From Membranipora membranacea (Eukaryota > Bryozoa > Gymnolaemata > Cheilostomatida > Membraniporidae), in NCBI GenBank assembly GCA_914767715.1, contig OU612065.1, positions 36,518,001 through 36,582,000 on the forward strand: 64,000 nucleotides of DNA. Direction: 5' to 3'. Shown here piece by piece: positions 12,785-25,798 of this stretch (position 1 is its first letter; every line of letters begins with the position of its first letter). Below the pieces are notes generated by a model, which saw only the letters and a program-made list of their open reading frames with translations, was not told where the DNA came from and searched no databases. The position numbers and the translations under genes were made by a program.

Positions 12785-13148
12785 AACTACTGCTGCCACT
12801 CATGCAAATTTGTGCTCATTGAATTCTGCATAGCTCCAAGATAATCAATTGAGACATTAATCACATAATTGTCACCTAATGGGCAAATAATTTGCACAAA
12901 CTGATCTTCAAAATCAGGGCATGAAATCTACGCACCAGCTTATGATGTGTACAGGTATGCACTAGTAAGACGGTAACTACGTCACCCGTGCTGGTAGATA
13001 ATTAATTTCATACCCTAATTTTGACGATCAGTTTGTGCAAATTATTTGCTCATTAGGTGACAATGCTGAGATTGCAGCCTCATTTTATTAGTTTTGAGCT
13101 ATACAGAATTCTATAAGCACACATTTGGCTGTGTGGCAGCAGTGAACT
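12785..13148. mobile_element. foldback MITE present only in the left arm
   Basis: Inverted arms of about 150 bp: CTGCTGCCACTCATGCAAAT on the left matches GGCTGTGTGGCAGCAG on the right, and CACCTAATGGGCAAATAATT recurs reversed at about 13040. The corresponding place in the right arm (about 26585-26640) lacks it and has a short uninterrupted sequence. A run of 18 G precedes it at 12757. Confidence 0.7.
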
Positions 13149-14002
13149 GACATGTCAAAGAGAGAACAACTCTATGATTTGTCTCAATTTGAATTGAAAA
13201 AAGACAGGGAGCAGGGAGGGTATCCCACCCGTCCTCCCTGCCGAAAAGGAGACTCCCTGTTGAGACAGAAACAAACAGACCGCAGCTTCTTCCCTAATGA
13301 TATTGAAACTGCTTTGACCACCCCTTAGCTAAAAGCTGATGGTTGATCATTGTGCGGGTCTCTAAAGGTCTAATGTTTCAGCATTTATTTCATATCTTTT
13401 ACCTACAACTAGGGCATATGCCTCCAATCGGACAAATCATCCTGTCACCGTATCATATGACATAAGGTTATGCTTTAGATACACACAGATTGGCAGTCTT
13501 TTCTCAAGATCAGCTTCCAATATTGGAACTGTTTGTTTGACATGCTAGCTTCCTAGTCACTTTTGGTCCCGCACCACATGTATCTCTTCACACCCAGTTG
13601 TGAGATGTCTAGCGATTTTGGAGGTATTGAAACATGTTTTTATGCACATTATACTCATCAAGCCCAAGGGTCTCGCAGTTATAAAATTGAAATTAGGACA
13701 GATTTGTAAAATAATATTTGCTGCCGCCGGCCTGTATAATGCAAGTCCCTGACCGGCAGTAGTATGACGAAAAATTATCAGATAAATTTGAAAGTGGGAT
13801 TCTGAAGTATTGAACAATGATGTGGTTTGATTCAACATATGTCTCAATATATATATATATATATATATCACTGACCTTATTGTACACAGTTCTTCACCAT
13901 AATAAATAAACATGCTGCAAAACATCAGTATACTAATACTGCAAACCTGAGCAAGGAGTCTGGAAATCATCTGAAATGAAAAAATTAAATATAAAATTTG
14001 TG

Positions 14003-14165
14003 GGGACGGTGAAATGGTGCAATCAGTTAGCGCGCTTGCTATTCACTGCCAGGCGATTGGTGCCGCAGGATTTGTGAGTTCAAATCCCGTTGGGGGAGCT
14101 TTCAAGATTGATTGTTCCAGCCCCCAGCACCCATCAGGTGTATGCCTCTTCTATAAAATGGGGAA
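14003..14165 (+). mobile_element. tRNA-derived SINE (family 1), left-arm copy
   Basis: Box A TGGTGCAATCAGTTAGCGCG and box B GAGTTCAAATCCC, followed by a family-specific tail (TTCCAGCCCCCAGCACCC). Other copies lie at 25545-25680 (minus), 35398-35485 (minus, partial) and 35690-35835 (minus). Confidence 0.75.
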
Positions 14166-14639
14166 CCATTGTTACTGCCTGTTAAACACATTAGTGGTTT
14201 GTTTACTCCAACCCTAGAATGTAAGGAAGTGTAATTTTGTGGCAGCAGGGAGGGTACCTGTGATATGGAATTTCTACAGATAGTCTGTTACGTTACTCAA
14301 AACAAATTTTCACCCCATGCAATCGGTACTGCTGAAGCTGGATTTTTAGTCACATTGAAGAAAATTTCTAGCCCCTAACTTCTTAGGGGTGTATATCCTC
14401 TCTACCTAAGAGCACAAAAAAACCGTGTTTGAAGAGGATAGGTTCTTTTGAACTACCCAAGAGGAGTTTTAATAAAATGGCTTTGTGGAAAGTGGGGTGT
14501 GCTAACATCACCTCCTAACTAGCTTATTTATTTACTTCTCTTGGGTTGTTTATGAAGGATGTACACAAACCAGTTATGAAAACTTGAGGCGTTGCGTGAA
14601 GTTACATGATGAAATCGTACTGTTTTTTTTCCAGTACTG

Positions 14640-14935
14640 GTAGTGGAAAATTCAGTCTACCTCCAATATGATTGGATGATCTTTTTGCTCGTTTTGGTTC
14701 CATGTACGTGGTTGTAGAACCATGATTAATTTTTTTTATCGAGGCGCATATGGGGGACAAGCAACAGGTGCTCAGTAAATCCCGCCTCCAGCCGCGCGAT
14801 GTATATAAGAGGGTTCGACCAAAGCTGTGGGCTCATTCTCGGTGTAGCAGTGATCAGGAAAGTTTTGCACGGGCACTCTCGAGAACAGAATAAAGAAGTA
14901 TATTAATGATTGTAATTGTTCCTCACTTCAACATG
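14640..14935 (+). promoter_or_regulatory. possible TATA promoter / solo-LTR-like segment, left arm only
   Basis: A TATATAAG box at 14802-14809 is followed by a TCTCGGTGTAGCAG stretch and by AATAAA at 14889-14894. This spacing is seen in LTR retrotransposon U3-R-U5 regions. The right arm has a different sequence here. No full LTR boundaries were proven. Confidence 0.25.
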
Positions 14936-15667
14936 GTTGCATTTTTCTATGTATTGTTAGCAGTTTTTAAGATATAAATTGACCAGCGGGTAGGGCACTC
15001 ATCTAATTGAGGTTTGCAGTGAAGTTTTATAAAGAACAACTTGCTGATAGCCCTCTGTTTACAGCCTAATTCTGTCGTCAGAAGTGTCTTAAACACGAGG
15101 CAAGTGGTATGATCAACACATACTCCCACCTTGTGATCATTCAGGGATTATGAGGCAACTGAGATAGGTCTAGAGCATATCACTCGCAGCATGTAATGCC
15201 AAAAGTTATCAAAAATACCTTAACATAAAGTCTCTTTCCCATGTACCCCACTCTTTGGATAGTCATGATCACGCATGCAGCATTGTCCTTGCATGATATG
15301 ATGAAAGTAATCGACCTGTATTAACTCACATATCGAATTAACTTTTTGTGACACTCAGTTCTACAAGTACCAATAACAAACAAAATCATTGCCAAGCTAC
15401 TTCAAAAAAATGCCTGCGATGGATTTTTGAGGTAAGATACAAACAATTGGACATCGTTTGACAAACTGATCAATGATGAGGATACAGATATATTAGTTGT
15501 TACACAATTGATGAATCAAATTGAATTACTGGAGCTCAATGGGAAAAAATGAATAACTGCTGATTTTAAACATAAAATGTCATAATCATGTCATAATTTG
15601 ACACTAATTACCTTACCGCCTAGCAACTCAAGCTTTTTTCACATTATTCGGCAATTTTTTAAGTTTT

Positions 15668-16515
15668 ATGACTAGGTCAACTTACAATGGCTTTTGCTTG
15701 TTAAATGAACTCCCTCATTGGTTAGACAGGCATATTGTATAGTGCTGAGTACTGCAGACGAAACAGTGGCATTTCCTGTGAGTAACCAGTGAACATCTGA
15801 CATCTTCGCTACCACACATCTAAAATGGCAAGTGGTCTTCAACCTCATTTCAAAAGTTGCACTAAATTACTTCAATTGTACATGGAAAATCAGTGCAACC
15901 AAACATGCTACTTCTCAGCAATGTGTTTAGATATAATTTTATATTTTCAAGGCAAAGAGCTGCAAGGAGGCCGCTTTTTTTGTAGTGCAAGTATTTCACT
16001 TGATGGTTATCCGTTAAAAAAAAAGACTATTGGGATTAATGCACTATAAGCTGCCTAATAAATAATTCTGTGGGCCAAAACCAAGAACCAGGGATCTCCA
16101 TGACCAATTCATCAGCTTTAATGAAGAAAGAGGCGGTAAGTACATTAACACTAAGCTGTGCAGTGTAGGCATATGGCTCAAGTGTTATTTCTATTCCCAA
16201 CGGTGCACTGTCTAGTGTGCTGGTCTATGAAACTTAGTTATAACATCTGAATGATGTGGAGCACAATTAAGTCAGGTTTAAATGGGCGGACTTCCAGCCT
16301 CATGACCTATCTATAGGCAAAGGGGCTCGCACCACCCTCACCCTGCTTGCACTCTCACTGCTCACATATAGCTAGCGTTAAATTCTATTCAAAGTTACCT
16401 TCTCAATGAGTGTGAGCAGACAACTCAGCAAACAAATCATCTAAAGCACTTTTTTTTACACAGGGTCTGAAATATGCTGAAGTAATCTTATGGGAAAAAT
16501 GAAAAGTCCACTTAC
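15668..16515. other. segment unique to the left arm
   Basis: Sequence on both sides aligns with the right arm (about 23780-24120), but these roughly 850 bp have no counterpart there. It is an insertion here or a deletion there. A 74-codon open frame at 15825-16049 shows no recognisable domain. Confidence 0.45.
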
Positions 16516-17689
16516 ATCTTTGTCATCTAGACTTGATTTTCCTAAAAGACTAGAGGTAGCCTACTCACATTGATCTTTGTCTCAGTCGCAGTTCTCAATG
16601 AATAGAAATGAGTATGAAGACCACCAATCGCTCTTCTCACAGTAAAACCATCGCCAGTAAGAGAAAAAAACCTTTTTTCCTGCAACAAGCAAATATCATG
16701 CACTTACAGGCCCAGGTAATATCCATACTGTACATTGTTTTTTCTGCATATTCTTTCAATGCAATGTGGGTTATGATCTTCAGAAGTAATACATTCAGAA
16801 GCAATACTATGGATAAATTGACAAATTTCTAGTAATCTGAATACAACTACATGTACATTTCTAAGAACCACCAAGCCTCACTACTTTCAGCTTTCTAAAG
16901 TGGAGATCATAAGAAGGAGTGGTGTATAGTATATGATTAAGTTAGTTTTGAAAGCTCAAATTTGGTGTGATACGAAGTGTATGCATATCATAACAAGAAC
17001 TTTTTTATCACACCTTCTAATGTAGGCTACAGCAACTGTGCTTGATCAAACCAGCAAGTAAGCTAGGGGAAAAACATCGGTATTTTGTAGCTGGCAACAG
17101 TAGTGTAGTGTAGTGTTATTATGCCCATACATAGCTATAGCAATTACAGGAGCAAACAAATTTTGAGAATTCCATCGACCATTGATATTTCTGTGGTCGA
17201 GTACAAAATCAATTACGACACGGACAATGCTTAAGGATATGTCCCCATTGATTCCCCAACAACCAATGTAAGAGGAATTAACTGAGCGTTAGGCGATCTA
17301 CTGACCAAGGAAGCCTTTGAAGCACAGCACATGTTGTTTCAAATGAGTACAAATAAATGGCATTTTTATATCGAATTAATATTAATTAAAGTCACTCATT
17401 GTTGTGCTGTTGTACGGTGAGTGAGTATAATGCAACCACACACAGGTCCCATGTCCCGAGGGCCGTAACATCCACACACAACTCATCACAACCCAGGGTT
17501 AATGTGTTGTGCGCCATGTGACACAGGGTTTGGATCAAGTTGAAGTTAAAAGTTTAGTTTGAACGCACCAAACCAACCAAGACCTTGACAAGATTATGGA
17601 CTTGAGTTTCTGCCTAGGCTTATATATAATGTAAAATAAGGCTTGCAAGTAAGCAAGTAAGCTGAGTAAGTAGTAGTAATAGTACTACC

Positions 17690-17905
17690 TACAGTAAAGT
17701 CATAGGCATCTGGGGTTACAAGCATGTATACTTTGCCAATGTCCATGATCATGGACATTGGTTGGTCACCCATCCTAGTCCTTTCCAAGCAAGGTATAGG
17801 CCATAGGCATCTGGAGTTACAAGCATGTCCAGTATCAACCATACTTGACATGCTTGTAACTCCAGATGCCTATAGGGCCTATGGGAAAGGTATGGGCCCC
17901 TGGGA
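17690..17905. repeat. nested palindromes of the CATAGGCATCTGGAGTTACA family
   Basis: CATAGGCATCTGGAGTTACA with AAGCATGTCCAGTATCAACC is followed by its reverse complement within 80 bp. A second short palindrome (CCATGATCATGG) sits at about 17742. The same modules recur several times at 22490-22970. Confidence 0.7.
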
Positions 17906-18350
17906 CCCATGAGTAAAGTAGAAAAAGAAGTGATTAGTTAGTGAAGACGTAAGTAATGATGATGATTATTATTATTATTTATTTATACATACCAACGTTG
18001 GAAATATTTAGCTAAATTACTGAGTGCTACTACTATACAAGGATGGAAACTGTTACCTGAAACTGGAAAGGAAAACACTACAGCAGTATAGTCTTCATTA
18101 GCAGAGTAGAGTATGCAGCTTAACAGAGCTTCTTCATGAAGAACACCACCAGGCATCAACCAAAATTCTGACCATGTTTTGGATTAGGCAGAAAATGAGA
18201 TGACTACCCCTGATTGGCTTGGTGGGATTCAATTAACCAATTAGAATGTGTTTTCCAAATTTCCGCATTTTAGTCATTTCATCGTAAAACTGAGAAATAC
18301 GCGTGCTGACGCGTACTTTCAAGAGAGATTCCGCATTTTAGTGAACCCCC

Positions 18351-18545
18351 AATGCGGAAGAAGAAGGCGGCTCAGCCAATGAATGGAGTGGACTAGTCTT
18401 CTTGATTTCCATAGACATATGTCTATGTGGATTTCGGATGAACACATTTATCTTAGGTAGTCTTTGTTGTGTGGGTGGGTGTACCCCATAGAGTTATCCT
18501 AGGATAACTCTATGGTGTACCCCCACCAACACATGACAGGCTAAA
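18351..18545. repeat. palindromic spacer between the two inverted arms
   Basis: Contains a perfect 30-bp palindrome (arms CCATAGAGTTATCCT, centre 18500/18501) and a perfect 18-bp palindrome CATAGACATATGTCTATG near 18411. Both could extrude as cruciforms. Confidence 0.75.
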
Positions 18546-19144
18546 GGGGGTTCACTAAAATGCGGAAATTTGGAATTTCTCTTGAAAGTACGCGTTAGCA
18601 CGCGTGTTTCTCAGTTTTACGATGAAATGACTAAAATGCGGAAATTTGGAAAACACATTTTAATTGGTTAATTGAATCCCACCAAGCCAATCAGGGGTAG
18701 TCATCTCATTTTCTGCCTAATCCAAAACATGGTATGGATTTTGGTTGATGCCAAGGGTATGCCAAATCTATGCCCTTGTTGATGCCTGGTGGTGTTCTTC
18801 ACGAAGAAGCTCTGTAAAGCTGCATACTCTACTCTGCTAATGAAGACTTTACTGCTGTAGTGTTTTCCTTTCCAGTCTCAGCAAGTTTCAGGTAACAGTT
18901 TCCATCCTTGTATAGTAGTAGCACTCACTAATTTAGCTAAACTAGAACTGATAAGATCAGAGACCACCGAAAAGGAGCAAAACTATTCGGCTCAGTTGGA
19001 CAGATCATAGCTTAGTTCACTCATGGCTCACTGGTCAGAGTGAACAAATATACGATTTATTTGTCTGTATTCGGAGTTGCTCCCCTGTCCATTGGAGGAA
19101 AAACAACTCCGAATTTAGGCAAATGGATCAATATTGATCTAGAG

Positions 19145-20053
19145 CAGCTGTGGGTAACCTGTGGCCTTTTTGCCAGTGCGGCCTAATGGGTAATGTTTTG
19201 CGGCCTAATTGTGGCCTTATGCCTGTAAAACTTTTTATACATTACTTTTGGTTCCCCTTTTTTTATGTGGAGAACCAAGTATGCATAGTGCTCTGCAAGC
19301 TCAAAATATTTCTAAATAGTGGCCATTCTGTATTATGCTTGTAGCTTAGCTTCCCAGCCACTCTTTCTACTTAATCAAGTTGTTGTCCTTTCGAAATAGC
19401 ACAAAACAGTGACCTTTGGATGTTAAAATTACAAGTTTCTCAAACATAATAGTAATTTCTTTTTTTTGCAAAACAGTCTCTGTGGACAAAAATTTCCTTT
19501 GTGACAAGTGCTCCTGCATTATGGCTGAAATTTTCCATATTGAATTCTTCATTTCACAATCATTTGCGAAAATTTCCCTACTTTGAGAGAGGGTAGGAGC
19601 TGTGAGGTGAAAAATTTTGGCAGGAGACGAAAAATATTTTAAAAAAAATATTTTCGCTCCGCGAAAATACTTCCTTGTCCATCAAAACAGTCCTGTATGA
19701 ACTTTATTTACACATTAACCCCTGGGAGGGCGCTACAGCACCCCTCCCGCACCTACCCTCCTCTTTGTCTTACACATGAAACGTGGGGATACAGACATGT
19801 ACACAATCAAATCATGAGGTAAAATGACATCACGAAACTCATGAAGATTAGATAAACCAATATTTCTGCTGAGTTGATGGTTTTTGCAACATACTGCAGT
19901 TTTTAAACATAAATCTGTTTTAGTTTTTACACAAGTGGAAATGCCAAAATTGCTACTCCAGTTCCAATTTTTTCCCTGAAAAATATGTTGCGGCCTTTTG
20001 AGTTGATCCGGCATAAAATGTGGCCTTTTTCAAGAAAAGGTTGCCCACCCATG
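19145..20053. mobile_element. non-autonomous hAT-like element a
   Basis: Starts CAGCTGTGGGTAACC and ends GGTTGCCCACCCATG. It is flanked by ATCTAGAG at 19137-19144 and 20054-20061, the 8-bp target duplication expected of hAT elements. The interior resembles element b in the opposite orientation. No intact transposase is present. Confidence 0.75.
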
Positions 20054-20061
20054 ATCTAGAG

Positions 20062-20771
20062 CATTGGTGGGCAATCTTTTTCTAAAAAAATTCCACATTT
20101 TACACAGGCTCAACACAATTAGGCGCAACATATCTTACAGGTAAAAAATCGGAACCGGAGTAACAACTATGTACAAACTAAAACAGATTTATTTGTAAAA
20201 GCCGTGGTATGTTTTAAGGAACTTCAGCCCAACAGAAATACTAATTTAAAAAATCTTGTGAAGTTTTGCATGTGTATGGAAAAGGGCAGGGTGGGTGTGG
20301 GAGGGGTGCTGGCACCCCTCCGCAACGGGGAACTTTTTTTGCGAATGCCTGTAAAATTAGATGCAATCTGGAACATTTCAGCGATAAAGCAGGAGCATTT
20401 GTAACATGAAAACTTGTTGATACTCATCTGCATTTCTTGTTCAAGGTGACAGATTTGCTAAAAAAACTAATTACTATGATATTAACAAAAAATTTTATTC
20501 GAATTTCCAAAGGTCACCATTCTGGGTTATTTTGAAAATAAAGCACTTGAAAAAGGAGTTAACACCAATACAGTTAAGATGATTATGTCTAGAAACGGCT
20601 TTGGAAGCTACATGCCACTATTTTGAAATATATTGTGCCTACATACTTGAATATCAGGATTACAAATTGCGAGATGGGGATCTATATCTTTTCAGGCATA
20701 AGGCCACAATCAGCCCGCAAAATATTGTTCATTAGGCCGCACTGGAAAATAGACCAGGTTGCCGACAGCTG
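20062..20771. mobile_element. non-autonomous hAT-like element b, abutting element a
   Basis: Starts CATTGGTGGGCAATC and ends GTTGCCGACAGCTG, with ATCTAGAG at 20054-20061 and 20772-20779. It shares one target-duplication copy with element a, so three identical 8-mers bracket two elements. Confidence 0.75.
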
Positions 20772-20779
20772 ATCTAGAG

Positions 20780-22280
20780 GTATGCAGGACTTTTACTTCC
20801 ACCCAATAGGAATCAGCGGTGTAAAATTCTAAAATCCGACAATATCTCACAAACACAACTATGTCTGAGAATTAAACCCACAGCTTTTTTTGCGGCCCAT
20901 TAGGTAATTGTTACTGAGACATAATTCGTCTCATGTCATATATGCTGCCTGGTAAAAAAAGAACTGTGGCAAGCTTTTAACGAATAGGAATATCTATTAT
21001 TGGTGTTAAACGTCACAAAATCAACGACACAACAAATTATACAGGCGATTTGGTCTAGATAAAAAATTAACATAATAAGGAGATTGCAATTGCCGCTATC
21101 TGAACTTATGACAGGCCGTACATGGGCAGCTACTATAAGAGAACTGAATAATAGTATAATCTTATAATAAGTTTGCATGAATGAATGAAAATAATTAAGA
21201 AATCATAGCAATAGCTGCTGTTATTTAAACTCACATGGGAGAAGTGTAAAGCAGATTACATGACAATTAATTTATAAGATAACTCCTAGGAGCACAGAGT
21301 TAAACAATGGGTATATCTAGAGCCGTATATTCTAAAAAATTTCACTCACTGACTTTTTAGAGATGAGCGTAATGATCGGGCGCAGCCTGATCCACACGCC
21401 GTAGGCGTGGCTGGGAGGGGCGCTTTGGCGGTATTTGGATGTATTTCAATAGCTCACTGAGCTGTTGGGTACTTGCAGAAAACAACTCAATAGCAGTAGA
21501 AGATTACGGTAAAAATGCTCCAGTTATAAAGCATCCATTTGGAAAAAAATCTGACCATGTTGGGACTTGAACCCACAACATTCTTAATAAACAGTGAACA
21601 AAAGAAAGATGCTCTACACACTGAGCTATTCAGCCTGGCTATGTAAACTGTGCTTTGATATGCCCAGGTGCTTTAGTGATTAGCCTTTGAACCTTGGAAA
21701 TTTCTATCAAAGCAGATGGCTTTGAACCATTGATACTACTATTAAAGCAGATTTTAAACTCTTTGACCAGGCACTAAGGCTTAAATGATTTGCTCAGGTA
21801 TGACTATTAGCCTTTGAACCATAGAAATTTCTATTTGAGCAAATTTTAACAATCAACATTTCTATTGAAGCAGATTTTACACATTTTGCCCAGGCACTTA
21901 GGCTTTATTAAGTTGCACTGATGATTGAGGATTGCACATAGACAAAACATTTTTATGCAACCTCATAGACATAGACAGAACTGTGTCTATGGGATTGAAT
22001 AAAAATGGCTAGAAAAAGCCAAAAAACCTGTGCTGGCTGTTGCAAGTTTTCTATGTCATAGCATCACCTGCTGTTTTTCATACTACTCCCAAAGAGAAGA
22101 CCAGGTATGAATCTAGTTATCTTGACAATAATTGAGGATGGATAGGCAAAACTGTAGGTGTTTATTGTGTGCAAAAATAGGGCTCAGCTGCCACATAAGT
22201 TGTCAGAAGTCCCCTATGAGAGTTGCTTCATGGGCATTACCTTAATACCACCTCCAAACCTATCGGTTTTTCGGTGGGAT
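20780..22280. other. rest of the right-arm insert; no gene seen
   Basis: AT-rich, no supported coding exon. A tRNA-derived SINE lies at about 21545-21645 (minus). Around 21660-21910 short phrases repeat imperfectly (GAAATTTCTATC...AGCAGATTTTA). Confidence 0.5.
21545..21645 (-). mobile_element. tRNA-derived SINE (family 2)
   Basis: On the minus strand, box A TAGCTCAGTGTGTAGAGC and box B GGGTTCAAGTCCC are separated by about 45 bases, as in tRNA genes. The ends do not form a proper acceptor stem, so it is read as a SINE. Confidence 0.6.
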
Positions 22281-22379
22281 AATTATTTCCAACGTTTGTA
22301 TGTATGTTACAATTTCAATGTATGTATAAATAATAATAATCATCATTACTTCACTAGCCAATCACTTCTTTTTCTACTT

Positions 22380-22510
22380 TACTCATGGGTCCCTGGGACT
22401 TACATGTCTTTACTTTGCCGATGACCAGCATCAATATTTTTTTTGGGGTGGTTGATACTGGACATTGGCAAAGTAAAGACATGTAAGTCCCAGGGGCCCA
22501 TGCCTTTACC
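22380..22510. repeat. palindromic MITE, CTGGGACTTACATG family
   Basis: Arms CCCTGGGACTTACATGTCTT and GACATGTAAGTCCCAGGGGC flank a loop with GGTTGATACTGGACATTGG. A near-identical element sits at 47365-47475, outside the duplication. Confidence 0.75.
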
Positions 22511-22970
22511 ATAGGCATCTGCCTCTGGAGTTACAAGCATGTCCAGTATGGTTGATACTGGACATGCTTGTAACTCCAGATGCCTATGGCCTATACCTTG
22601 CTTGGAAAGGACTAGGATGGGTGACCAATGATCATGATCATGGACATTGCAAAGTATACATGCTTGTAACTCCAGATGCCTATGACTTTACTGTAGGTAG
22701 TACTATTACTACTACTTACTCAGCTTACTAGTTACAAGTCTAGTAGCCTTCCCACTCACTGAACTAAACCAATACTCTGCTGTTATATACCAACACGTTA
22801 CACTTACTCAAGTCAGTGCTGTATTGTGTGCTTGATCAGTGACTGTGTGGAGGTTATAACCATAGGCATCTGGAGTTACAAGCATGTCCAGTATCAACCA
22901 CCCCCTTTCCCTTTCCGAGGGAAAGGGGGTGGTTGATACTGGACATGCTTGTAACTCCAGATGCCTATGA
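22490..22970. repeat. cluster of CATAGGCATCTGGAGTTACA palindromes
   Basis: At least three head-to-head copies (about 22510-22585, 22625-22685, 22858-22970). One is centred on CCCCCTTTCCCTTTC/GAAAGGGAAAGGGGG at about 22920. Confidence 0.7.
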
Positions 22971-22993
22971 TTATAAGCATGTATACTTTGCCA

Positions 22994-23058
22994 TAGCCTG
23001 TCTTGACAAGCTTTTTTCGGCGCCCACCCTCAAACAAAGCTTTTCAAGACAGGCTAAC
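22994..23058. mobile_element. tiny MITE, right arm only
   Basis: Inverted ends AGCCTGTCTTGACAAGC / GCTTTTCAAGACAGGCT flanked by TA-like ends. The left arm lacks it. Confidence 0.45.
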
Positions 23059-25544
23059 TTTGCCAATGGACATCGGATTGGCGAAGCATACAATTACATG
23101 CTTGTAAGTTCTCCAGATGCCGATAGTCCCATGGTGCCCCTGCAAAATTTGTTTGCTCCTGTAATTGCTATAGCTATGTATGGGCATAATAACACTACAC
23201 TACACTACTGTTGCCAGCTACAAAATACCGATGTTTTTCCCCTAGCTTACTTGCTGGTTTGATCAAGCACAGTTGCTGTAGCCTACATTAGAAGGTGTGA
23301 TAAAAAAGTTCTTGTTATGATATGCATACACTTCGTATCACACCAAATTTGAGCTTTGGTTTGTTTATGCCTTATGGCTAAATGAAAAAAAAAGATCTTT
23401 CAAGCTAACTTAATCATATACTATACACCCCTCCTTCTTATGATCTCTACTTTAGAAAGCTGAAAGTAGTGAGGCTTGGTGGTTCTTAGAAATGTACATG
23501 TAGTTATATTCAGATTACTAGAAATTTGTCAATTTATCCATAGTATTGCTTCTGAATGTATTACTTCTGAAGATCATAACCCACATTGCATTGAAAGAAT
23601 ATGCAGAAAAAAAACAATGTACAGTATGGATATTACCTGGGCCTGTAAGTGCATGATATTTGCTTGTTGCAGGAAAAAAGGTTTTTTTCTCTTGCTGGCG
23701 ATGGTTTTACTGTGAGAAGAGCGATTGGTGGTGATCATACTCATTTCTATTCATTGAGAACTGCGACTGAGTCAAAGATCAGTGTGAGTAGGCTACCTCT
23801 AGTCTTTTTAGGAAAATAAAGTCTAAATGACAAAGATGTCTTTTTAAAACTTAAAAAATTGCCGAATAATGTGGAATAATGTGAAGAAAGCTTGAGTTGC
23901 TTGGTGGTAAGGTAATTAGTGTCATATTATGACATACTATGTGAAAAATCAGCAGTTTTTCATTTTTTTTCCCATTGAGCTCCCTTAATTCAATTTGATT
24001 CATCAATTGCGGAACAACTAATATATCTGTATCCTCATCATTGATCACTTTGTCCAACGATGTTCAATCTTGTATCTTACCTCAAAAATCCATCGCAGGC
24101 GTTTTTTGAAGTAGCTTGGCACTGATTTTGTTTGTTATTGGTACTTGTAGAACTGAGTGTCACTAAAAGTTAATTCAATCTGTGAGTGAATACAGGTCGA
24201 TTACTCTCATCATACCATGCAAGGACAATCCTGCATGCGTGATCTTGACTATCCAAAGAGTGGGAAACATGGGAAACAGACTTTATGTTGAGGTAATTTT
24301 TATAACTTTTGGCATTACATGCTGCGAGTGATATGTTCTAGATCTATCTCAGTTACCTCATAATCCCTGAATGATCACATAGTGGGAGTAGGTGTTCATC
24401 ATAGCTCTTGTCCCATGATCAAGACTTTTCTGACAACATTATTAGTCTGATACAGAGGGTTGACAGCAGGTAGTTGATAACAACAATTGTCCAAAATACC
24501 TCAAATAAGTGAGTGCCCTACCCACCGGTCCATGACTTCTGAAAATCTGTTGTGTCGATTGCATGGCCTGAAATACGGAGCACATCACATAGTGTGCTAT
24601 TATGAAAAGGATTGATACTGGTAATTAGCAAGTTTGATAAGCCCCACACACAGTTGTATGTGGAGTAATTTTACAGACTACTTAGAGTAAATCCATCTGA
24701 TTTATACCCTCCCCACCCACACAAGTCCCTTACATTGTTGGGTTGGCGTAAACAAACCACTAACGGTAACAATGGTTCCTACATATTATATATTTTATAT
24801 TTCAGGTTGTTCCCAGATTTCCAGTTCAGGTTGAGGTTATAAGTGTGCTGATGTTATGATGCATGTTTATGTGTTAAGGCGATGAATAACATTCAGGTAA
24901 GAAATACCCGTCAGAAAGAAGTATAATGTGAAACTTAACTTATCCCGTGGCTGCATGTGTGAAATCCAACCATCGCTCAGTACTTCAAACTCAAACTACT
25001 TTATAACCCATATAAATATTAGCTTTTGAAGACAAGCTAAAAAAACAGTACGATCTCATAATGTCACTTCGCGCAACGCCTTAAGTTTTGAAAATTGGTA
25101 TGTGTACATCCTTCATAAATAACCCAAGAGAAGTAAATAAATAAGCTAGTTAGGAGGTGACTTTATGTTAGCACACCCCAATTTCCACAAAGCCATTTTA
25201 TTAAAACTCCTCTTGGGTAGTTCAAAAGAACCTATCCTCTTCAAACACGGTTTTTTTGTGCTCTTGGGTAGAGAGGATATACACCCCTAAGAAGTAAGGT
25301 GCTAGAAATGCTCTTCAATTTCAATTTGAATAAAAATCCAGCTTCAGTAGTACTGATTGCATGGCCTGAAAATTTATTTTGAGTAACGTAACAGACTATC
25401 TGTAGAAATTCCATATCACATGTACCCTCCCTGCTACCAAAAAATTACCCTTCCTTACATTCTAGGGTTGGAGTAAACAAACCATTAATGTGTTTAACAG
25501 GCAGTAACAATGGTTCCCCATATTATAGAAGAGGTATACACCCG

Positions 25545-25680
25545 AGGGTGCTGGGGGCTGGAACATTCAACCTTGAAAGCTCCCCCAACGGGATTTGAAC
25601 TCACAAATCCTGCGGGACCAATCACCTGGCAGTGAATAGCAAGCGCGCTGACCGATCGCACCATCTCACCGTCCCCACAA
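25545..25680 (-). mobile_element. tRNA-derived SINE (family 1), right-arm copy
   Basis: Reverse-complement counterpart of the SINE at 14003, with the same flanks. The insertion therefore predates the inverted duplication. Confidence 0.75.
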
Positions 25681-25702
25681 ATTTTACATTTTTTTTTTTC
25701 AG

Positions 25703-25798
25703 ATGATTTCCAGACTCCTTGCTCAGGTTTGCAGTATTAGTATACTGATGATATGCAGCATGTTTATTTATAATGGTGAAGAACTGTGTACAATAAGG
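25703..25798 (+). other. exon-like open frame conserved in both arms
   Basis: Preceded by a long T run and CAG. Begins MISRLLAQVCSISILMICSM and looks like a hydrophobic signal or anchor. The left-arm counterpart (minus, 13970 downwards) keeps the frame and continues further. A diverged third version follows another TTTCAG at about 24806. No domain is known. This may be a relic exon of a captured host gene. Confidence 0.25.

Larger units (their letters stand above)
11248..18350 (+). mobile_element. left arm of giant inverted duplication, bounded by 20-bp TIRs
   Basis: It starts with GGGTTCACTAAAATGCGGAA and ends with the reverse complement (TTCCGCATTTTAGTGAACCC plus extra C). Almost the whole length reappears, reversed and diverged, in 18546-28037. 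Examples: 11480-11600 pairs with 27760-27850; 13557-13970 pairs with 25703-26060; the SINE at 14003 pairs with the one ending at 25680. The core ACTAAAATGCGGAA recurs inside both ends. No transposase or other TE protein is recognised, so it may be a large non-autonomous DNA transposon. Target duplications were not found. Confidence 0.7.

Noticed and set aside
14003-14100. Functional tRNA gene suggested by good A and B boxes
   Set aside because: No pairing acceptor stem or proper anticodon arm, and the same sequence with a shared tail recurs at several places. It is a SINE.
19733-20014. 93-codon open frame in hAT-like element a as a transposase
   Set aside because: It matches no transposase motif. 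The related opposite-strand sequence in element b shows it is structural TE sequence.
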